Source: Mesostigma viride
Taxonomy: Eukaryota > Streptophyta > Mesostigmatophyceae > Mesostigmatales > Mesostigmataceae
Direction: 5' to 3'
Assembly: GCA_009746045.1 (NCBI GenBank)
Contig: RPFO01000154.1
Location: 1 to 64,000 of the forward strand
DNA length: 64,000 nt
Made by a program: the position numbers and the translations under genes. Numbering within the stretch: position 1 is the first letter of the stretch; each line of letters opens with the position of its first letter. Under the pieces are notes generated by a model. The model did not search any database. It saw only the letters and a program-made list of their open reading frames with translations, and was not told where the DNA came from. Of the stretch, positions 57,041 to 64,000 are shown in pieces.

Positions 57041-58467
57041 GGCTCCGCCGGCCGGCAAGTGACAACCAGCGCCGCGCCGTCCCTCTGGCGGGAGCTGACA
57101 CATAGTACGCTAAATACAGGCGCCTGCCACTGAACCCGCCACGCGTGGCCGTGGCGAAATCAATCTTACTGGTCAAAACACCACACAAGTGGCCGAGCGA
57201 CACTGGAGTATACAAAGTTCAAAACGCCACATGTGGCGGACTGCAAAAACCTTAATCGAAACGTTGTCCGTGACTCCCCAACAGGAGCGCGTGTTGACTT
57301 CGAGGCATCGGCGCACGCATGTGTGGATTCAAAATTTTTTAGAATCCCAGCATCAACATTGGCTTGAAATTAAATTGTCATCAATGACATTATATTTATA
57401 AAAGTTTTATTGCTAGCATCCCGACCACCTCACAGAAAGAGTGAGCTAGGAACAGGGTGACGCCGCCAACATTATATACACATGCCTCCAACAGGCACGG
57501 TAAGATTGCTCTACTACATGCATACCCACCAAAGCAGAATCCCCCACAACAGTAGGCAAGTCCATAACTCATTACCTGTGCCACACCGGCCATTCTCGTG
57601 GAGTTGGGGGGTGCACCACTGCTATTCTAGAGCAGCCCTTGCCTCTCCACAATCGAGGAGTTGCAAAAGGGATGGATTAATCCACGGAGTTGTACACACA
57701 CCCGGGTCGAGTTGCACCTGCCACAGATCGCCATCAAAATATCTCTGTAGTTCTCCCTGGGGGAGCCAAGCACAAGCCACGCTATAGACACCTACGCAAA
57801 AGGTGGTTGGCGTGGAACCCATTAAGTCATGGGCAAAGCAGCCCAAACACGCTGCAGAAGTTGCAGCCAATGTCCAAGTCGAGTTTCTGTCATTCGAATC
57901 CCAACAAGCAATCTTCTTGAGGGGCGCGAGGGCAACATAATTGCCTACATGCCATGTGCAGGCATATGACATGGGTGTGTCAAAGGAGCCCGAACCCATC
58001 CTGCGCTCACGGCATGCCCATTCCAGCCAGTCACCCATGCGCCCGCATACACTGGAACTAGGCACACATACACGACGACAGGCACCAGTGAGTGTTTGAT
58101 CACTCAGGTGGCCCTAGTCAACCATGCCACGGGCGGGCGATACTGGCAGCCATCTCACTTGACGCTCTCACCACCCTGGCAAGCCATCATGGCACTCTGG
58201 GAGGCCAGTGTACCTGCGCCCCCACTCAGGCAGGCCAGCAGCAGTTATAATGATAACGGCCACATCGTGGTAATATGTGGCAGATATACCCGAGGCACCA
58301 TTAGCAATATGGCCCGCATCACGAGGGCCTATTTCCCGTTTCAACTTTCCGACTGCCTGCCTCAGGGTATCCCCTTCGGAGCAACCGCCCTCAGAGCAAC
58401 CCCTTTTGAAGGCCCCTGCCCTCAGAGCAATCCCTTAGAGCATCCCCCCTCTGCAAGGCCCAAGCGC
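57041..58467. other. Spacer downstream of the channel gene; no supported gene
   Basis: No gene could be supported. It should hold the 3' UTR of the minus-strand channel gene. GACTCCCCAACAGGAGC near 57272 is the complement of a phrase near 34385, pointing to a shared dispersed repeat. Confidence 0.45.
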
Positions 58468-61400
58468 TCAGAGCAATCCTTGTTCGACCATCCACGCGGG
58501 TGGCCCCTGCGACTTGTTCTCATTCAGTGCGGCGGCCACGCGCGTGTCCCGGGCGTTGACTTTGGGCTGACCACCTGACCCGAGCGAGCCCTGGCTGGGC
58601 AGACCTCCCCCCTTGTTGCTGGCGCCGTCGCTGCCTTGCGAGACGCTCACGCGCATAACCGCCTTGTTGGTCTTCATCAGCAGCGCGTTGCTGAAGTCCT
58701 CCGCGTCCTGCAGCTTCTCGATCAGCCGCATCTCCATCTTGTGGTATTCCGTCACCTGGCACCGGGGTGGGGGGACATGTGAAGGGGGGTGGGATGGGGG
58801 GACATGTGAAGGGGGGTGGGATGGGAGGACATGTGAAGGGGGGTGGGATGGGACCGGGGAGGGGGTGGGATGGGACCGGGGAAGGGGGGGATGGGGGGGT
58901 GGAAAATTGGGATTCAGTGGGGAAGGAGAAAATAGAGTGGGCGGGGGGATGAGGGACGAAGGAGTAGTGCCGAGGGGCAGGAGGGGGGAATGCCGTGACA
59001 AGGTCACATAGAATTTACGAAGCATCCGGCACTAACGTTAGCAATCATGGGAGAGCACGTGAGGCAGAGCCAGTGACCACTGCTGGCCCACGCAACCGGC
59101 CTCGCGTGACCCACCCACCTCACTCCGTTCCTTAGCATCCACCCTGTCATGGTGGCCCTTGTGCAGGCCATGAACGACGTACGGTACAAACCCACACCAT
59201 GTGGTTTGCCCTGTGCACACTCAAGTGCGGCAAGGGAGACAGCTCATCGCCTGGTCCGGCTACTCACCTTCCAGCTTTGTCCTCGCATGTCCAAGCACAT
59301 CTCCTCACCTTGCCATGCCACCACGTCATCCATGCACCCAACTCCTTCACATGCTCTTGTGTCACCCACCTTCTTGTTGACCTTGTGCATGAGCACGAGC
59401 GTGTCAAACGCCATCTTCTCCAAATCCTCGGCCCGCTGCTTCTCGGCGGCAATCTCCGTGTCGTGCTGCACGCGGATCGCGTCGATGATGATGGCCATGA
59501 ACACGTTGATGATGAGGAAGCCAAACGCCACAGTGAAGACGAGGAAGTAAGCCCACGACCAGCGATGGACCGCCATCGTCGCCTGCGCCACCTCGTAGAA
59601 GTTGAGCGTCATCAGCAGCCACAGCGTCCACAGGGCCTGCGGGACGGAGCCAAAGTGGCACACCTCGCCGACGCCGCACTCCGCCTCCTGCGAGGTAGGT
59701 GGGGAGAATGGGTGGGTGGGTTGGGGGGAGTGGGGGAAGGGAGGAGTAACAAGTGGCAGAGCGTGAGAGCAGCAAGGGCCAACCACACCAATATCCACAT
59801 ACACGAACCGGCACAAGGATAGCAAGCGGCCCTTTACAGCGCATGGACGCACCAGTCAAGGGGACAGGCGGGTGGGTGGGCAATCCGGTTGGTCCGTCGG
59901 TCATCGACTTGTTTGTTTGATAGATAGATTTGAAAACTTAGGGACATCCCAGGACCCATCCCCCGCACCTCTTACTACAATCACAAAACCACTACCGTGC
60001 AAGATGCAACAAGAGGCTATCATGGTGCTCCTGCCAACACGACAACCTGACAACAAGCACGACCAAATACTAGCCGCGTCAAACACCATGATTGCATGCG
60101 CTCAAGCCCATACGTGCAAAATATCCTGAAAACAAAAAAAGGAAAATCCCATTCATTCTCATCCCATGTCCATCCATCGCGGCCCCCTGTCGCTGCCGGC
60201 ACCTCCCTGCCACGCAACCACACAGGCTTGGCCTACTCCCCCAATACAACGCCATTTTCAGGCTTTTCGTCTATTTTCGTTCATCGCATCCTGAGTACAA
60301 CCAAGTGGCCTAGCTAGGACGAATGAGGCCTGTGCTAGGGTTGTGTTAGCCAAAATGACCAGACTCAGCCAGCGGCAGCCGTAGAGGAAAGCAGTACCCA
60401 ACCACCACACAGGGGTTGCCTTGCACAGCGGTAGTGCTTCAGCTTGGCCGCGTGGTTTTTGGAGACCTGTCCGTGGCATGCCAACTTGCTTGCTTGCATA
60501 CTAACTTACTTGAGGACCACTTCTTTCCGTATCCTGGCTCCAACAAAGTGGCCTGAATCAGCTGGTCAGAGGTCTGCGTTCCAACAAGTGGCCTGCCTTG
60601 AAGCCCCGCAAGAGCACCCACGGCAGTCTCACCAGTCTGCCGGGGCGCACATCACCTCGGCCACGTGTTTCTTGAAATAACCTTTCTCCATCGCATCCCG
60701 ACTCCGACAAAGCGTCCTGGGCTCAGCAGGAACGCCCCCCACCTCAGGCGTGTGTTTTAACAATGCCACAACGCCCCTCACCAGAGGTCCTGCGTTCCAA
60801 TCTTGTAGCATACTAATTTTGACCGCTCACCTCGGTCTTGTGGTTCCAGATGCACTGCAAACTTTTTCATTCGAAACATGACTCCAACAATATGGGCTAC
60901 TACAAAAGCAGCACCACCCCTCACCTCGGTCGTGTGGTTCCACGTGCAGGGCGTCTCGATCTCCTCGCAAACGTCGGGGTAAATCTTCCACCCAATGATC
61001 GCAAAGATGTACATCATGAAGAAGACCGGCATGATGAGCAGGCCCAGCAGGCCCTTGACGCGGTTGAGGCCGACCAGGATGGGCTTGAGCCGCGACTGGA
61101 AGAAGAGCATCTCGCCCGTGCGCAGGAAGATGAACACGAGCAGCACGATGCGGCCCGCCACCTTGGCACCTTTCTCATTGTAGTCCACCACCGTCACCGT
61201 CAGCACAAAGATGCCGACCAGCTGGCGTGGACGTTGGCGTGGTTGTTGGCGTGGTTGTTGTTGTTGTGATGGGGATGGTGGGTGGGCAAGTGGTGGTGGA
61301 TGTTGTCGTGGTGGTGGGCGTGGGTGGGCAGGTGGTGGGTTGAGGAGGAAGAGGTGGTGATGGCGGCGGGTGGGTGGGTCAATGTCACCTTATGCAGGGA

Positions 61401-62624
61401 TATGCAGCACACAGTGGATGGATGTGCAAGCATGAAACCTGCCGTATATTAACGAGTCAACAGAAATTAATAACAGAACAGGCAGAAATTACTAGTCACA
61501 ACCCGCACACAGGTCGACAGGACACGTAACACAGAACCCAGATACTAGCACCAATGAGACAACCAGCGCAGGCCAGAAATCTGGAGAATCCGGACCATGG
61601 TAGCTTGAGCCTGCCGTTATCTTATCCGCGCTTTCGAGTCGTTTAGGATGATGGAGATGATTGGAGATGGAAATGTGTAGCCTTGTGCATTGAAATTATG
61701 GCTGGCTGACCCTAAGAGCGACTAGATGACCTAGAAGGTGGGGCCGGAAACATCTTGCGTGATCAGGGCATGAGTTCCGAGCCTAACTGGCCGGGAGTGT
61801 CTAGTGGTGAGCAACATTGCTGCGATCGCTCTCCCACCATTTACGAGGAAATACCCGCAAATGGAAAACAACCGAAAAGGTCTAGCTAGTCAGTCATTGC
61901 GTTAGCCATGCCATGTTTCCAAGAAAACTGCACATCAGAGAACGTCCCAGAAAACTGCACATGGTGCGAAGGCAAAAATCCATGGAACATCACTTTCAAT
62001 GTGCGGTGCGAACCAAACGCCCACGTATGCCAGAAAACATCATGTATACTGTAGCGACGCCACAGTCTAGACAACGAAACCAATGCCAAGCTCGGAAAAG
62101 GCCGCAAAGTAGACCTTGCATCACAGGGTTCAGATGCGCGGAGATACTACGCGACCCAGCCGGTCCACGACCTGTTTGTAGAGCTTGTGCCAAGGGGCAG
62201 CACCGCACAGATGTGGCTGACGTTGTAGAAAACACCGGACTTGACAGAGCATGATATCTCGGTCATACATACGACATGGACAAACATCATACGCATTTCC
62301 ACGCACTTCACCTTTGCTGATGTCATGTAAGATCCATCAAATTGAATGGATAAGCATGACACGAGTCACAGGGGCGCCAGTGTGCCTCACGCACCACGCA
62401 GAGGAAGAGGTACAAGTGGGATATGATTGTGTACAAGCACGCACCACGCAGAGGAAGAGGTAGAAGAGGAATACAATCTTGTAGACGTCGTAGTTGCGCG
62501 AGCCAAAGATCATGCGACATAAGGCCTCGCTGACGTTGAAGAAGATCCACAGGCCCATCAGCGCCGTCATGATGGCGTCCTCGTTCTCCTTGAGCGGGTC
62601 CCAGCCGGCGTCACCCAGGAACAC
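58468..62624 (-). CDS. Six-helix cation channel (Ion_trans superfamily), C-terminal part, four exons
   Basis: The protein is a membrane cation channel of the voltage-gated superfamily. Minus-strand exons are 62624-62445, 61221-60925, 59687-59370 and 58755-58468, GT-AG and all in phase 0, giving 359 residues; earlier exons lie beyond the window. Exon 1 seen here carries an S2-like helix (ALMGLWIFFNVSEALCRMIF) and the start of the next helix, completed in exon 2 (LVGIFVLTVTVV). Exon 2 has an S4-like segment with sparse Arg/Lys (FLRTGEMLFFQSRLKPILVG) and S5 (MPVFFMMYIFAIIGWKIY). Exon 3 has the pore (QALWTLWLLMTLNFYEVAQA) and S6 (AYFLVFTVAFGFLIINVFMA, then IIIDAI), then a charged helix. Exon 4 is a coiled-coil-like then disordered tail. 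Subfamily unresolved; the layout recalls one repeat of two-pore channels. No EF hand is seen. Confidence 0.85.
58767..58870. repeat. ~31-bp minisatellite before the acceptor of the last channel exon
   Basis: GGACATGTGAAGGGGGGTGG followed by GATGGG is repeated three times, then GGGATGGGACCGGGG twice. In the sense of the gene it is C-rich and ends about 12 bp before the CAG acceptor at 58756-58758. Confidence 0.9.
60825..60855 (-). repeat. Copy of channel exon 2 end with donor
   Basis: In sense direction TGGAACCACAAGACCGAG and GTGAGC, matching exon end TGGAACCACACGACCGAG and GTGAGG at 60919-60950. It lies 94 bp downstream of the true donor and keeps a good donor itself. Confidence 0.88.
61225..61400. 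repeat. GGTGG/GTTG-rich low-complexity tract before a channel acceptor
   Basis: Irregular repeats of TGGTTGTTGGCG, TTGTTG and GGTGGTGGGCG; in the gene sense CCAC/CAAC-rich. It lies next to the acceptor of the exon starting at 61221. Confidence 0.8.
61556..61607 (+). repeat. Dispersed ~45-bp repeat, copy 3
   Basis: GAGACAACCAGCGCAGGCC, AGAAATCTGGAGAATCCGG and ACCATGGTAGCTTGAGC match copies at 19988 and 20663. It lies in a channel-gene intron. Confidence 0.88.
62388..62412 (-). repeat. Copy of channel exon end (62445) with donor
   Basis: The plus-strand phrase CACGCACCACGCAGAGGAAG, AGGTA occurs at 62388-62412 and at 62438-62462. In sense direction both give CTCTGCGTG and GTGCGT, so the donor is duplicated 50 bp downstream. 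Confidence 0.9.
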
Positions 62625-64000
62625 CTGCCAGGGGGAGGGGGAAGGGGGGGGGGGGGCGGATTGAGGGGGAGGGAAGTTGACCCACAGATGGCAGGGGGTT
62701 TGACATGGGGAAAAGGAGGGGAGGTGTTGACACGGGGAAAGGGAGTGGGGAAGGAAACAAGGAGAATGTAAGCAGTTTTCTTTTGAAAAAAATATTGTAG
62801 GGGTTGTGGTGCAGTGACGGATAAAGGAATCATGCATCATGTCTTGATAGAATCAACCAAATGTTGCTAAATGGTACTAAGAACCGCACCAGGGATCGGT
62901 GCTTCACCATACCACATAGACGTCCCCAATGCCATGTTGTTTACCTTGCCCAACAAAGCCAGGCCTCATGCTGAGTACAGATCTTGTAAGTTTGCGCAGA
63001 TAAGTATTTGCGTTGCTCTTGTAGTGAGTCATGCCTGCCATGGACAAGCCGCATTATTTACCCACGCTCATCCACCAACTGTTACCCACCCACCATTATC
63101 TACCCAAACTCATCGACCCACGATATCCACCCTTACTGTCCCAGCCACATTGCCCCACCCACATTTATCCAACCACATTTACCCACCCAAACTAAATCCA
63201 GCCACGACTACACCCACATTGCCCCGCCCACATTGTCCCACCCCATACTCCATAGCTCCACCCACACGTCCCCACCACTGCCAGCTGCATGCCTCACAGG
63301 GCCACCCTTTAGTGGTCACCCTATAGTGGAGGCACGTCGGGACATAACTGCAGGGACTGTATACGCATCCCACGGACATCCCAAACTGATTGTCGCATCC
63401 GTCACAGGTCACTGCCACTCCCCCCCACACGACGCCTGCCTCACATGCCTCAGCGACAGCACATGCCCATACCCGACCTCATCCCAGATCGGACCACGTC
63501 GACGACGCTTAAGGATCTCCGCACGTGCCATGCTGGTACCCCTGGGCTTCCCGAAATGCGGCCCTTTGCCTGCAGGGTTAGGCCACCAAAGTTCTAGCTG
63601 CTAACTCCCGCTTTGAAGAGCACTTGGTGGCCACTCTCCCCTCCATGCCTGACCCACTCTTAGAGCAGGAGAAAAGAGCACTCACGTGGCCACCAGATGC
63701 GCGTCGAACACTGCAATGGTTACTAGGTGCATCACATGCTTCTGTTCAGGAGCGCCAGAACAAATGGTACCCCCCATATGATACATGAGGACCTTGTGTA
63801 TCCGATGCAAGTGTCCGGACATGTGTGGGAACCATGCCGTTGTCGATGGCTAAAAAAAGAATCATTTAAATGGGGGCCCCTTGCCTTCACGAGGCACCTT
63901 TCTTCCTGGTCGCTTACCCTACAAGAACGTTTATAAACGGCAAATATAATGCAAATATAATGCAAACATAATGCAAACAAGTACAGTACAATCCTAAGTA
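62625..64000. other. Upstream intron of the channel gene or spacer; no exon recognised
   Basis: G-rich (C-rich in gene sense) sequence at about 62631-62740 abuts the acceptor at 62625-62627. ACCCACC-rich sequence fills about 63060-63270. I found no exon for the missing N-terminal part of the channel. Confidence 0.45.

Overview
This is nuclear DNA from a eukaryotic photosynthetic organism, most likely a green alga. The genes have many introns with GT-AG borders and GC-rich exons. One encodes plastid carotenoid isomerase. Introns and spacers are full of micro- and minisatellites, and there is a chromodomain Ty3/gypsy retrotransposon plus L1-type LINE debris. I cannot name the species.

Layout. 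1-10.1 kb: 5' part of a carotenoid isomerase gene (CRTISO) on the minus strand, five exons; its fourth intron holds a 2.2 kb 29-bp minisatellite, and the rest of the gene lies beyond base 1. 10.9-20.3 kb: complete seven-exon gene for the ribosome-biogenesis protein RRP15 on the plus strand, including a 20-nt microexon; its introns hold a G/C-run foldback element, a 28-bp minisatellite and long tetra- and dinucleotide arrays. 21.6-24.3 kb: predicted three-exon minus-strand gene for a 188-residue lysine-rich protein. 26.0-33.2 kb: predicted four-exon plus-strand gene for a 1574-residue, largely disordered protein of unknown function. 33.2-39.5 kb: repeat-rich spacer with LINE ORF1 fragments, a ~90-unit CTG array and an AAGT array. 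39.5-52.7 kb: Ty3/gypsy chromovirus on the minus strand with two LTRs and a 5-bp target duplication (GCTGT). It carries an extra ORF before gag that resembles the RNase H1 hybrid-binding/viroplasmin domain, and three overlapping ORFs after pol. A separate 2.48 kb element with 1.04 kb terminal direct repeats is inserted inside its reverse transcriptase. 52.7-58.4 kb: spacer with hairpins, inverted-repeat elements and a LINE fragment. 58.5-62.6 kb and beyond: last four recognised exons of a minus-strand gene for a six-helix cation channel.

The host genes have unrelated roles (carotenoid synthesis, ribosome assembly, ion transport); nothing suggests they are co-regulated. The most unusual host-gene feature is recurrent: several exon ends, with their splice donor, are followed in the intron by a second, partly decayed copy. 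The most unusual mobile-element features are the accessory ORFs of the chromovirus and the nested element, which has LTR-like ends but no clear target-site duplication, primer site or polypurine tract. Gene models come from reading splice signals, phase and family similarity by eye; no alignment or transcript data were available.
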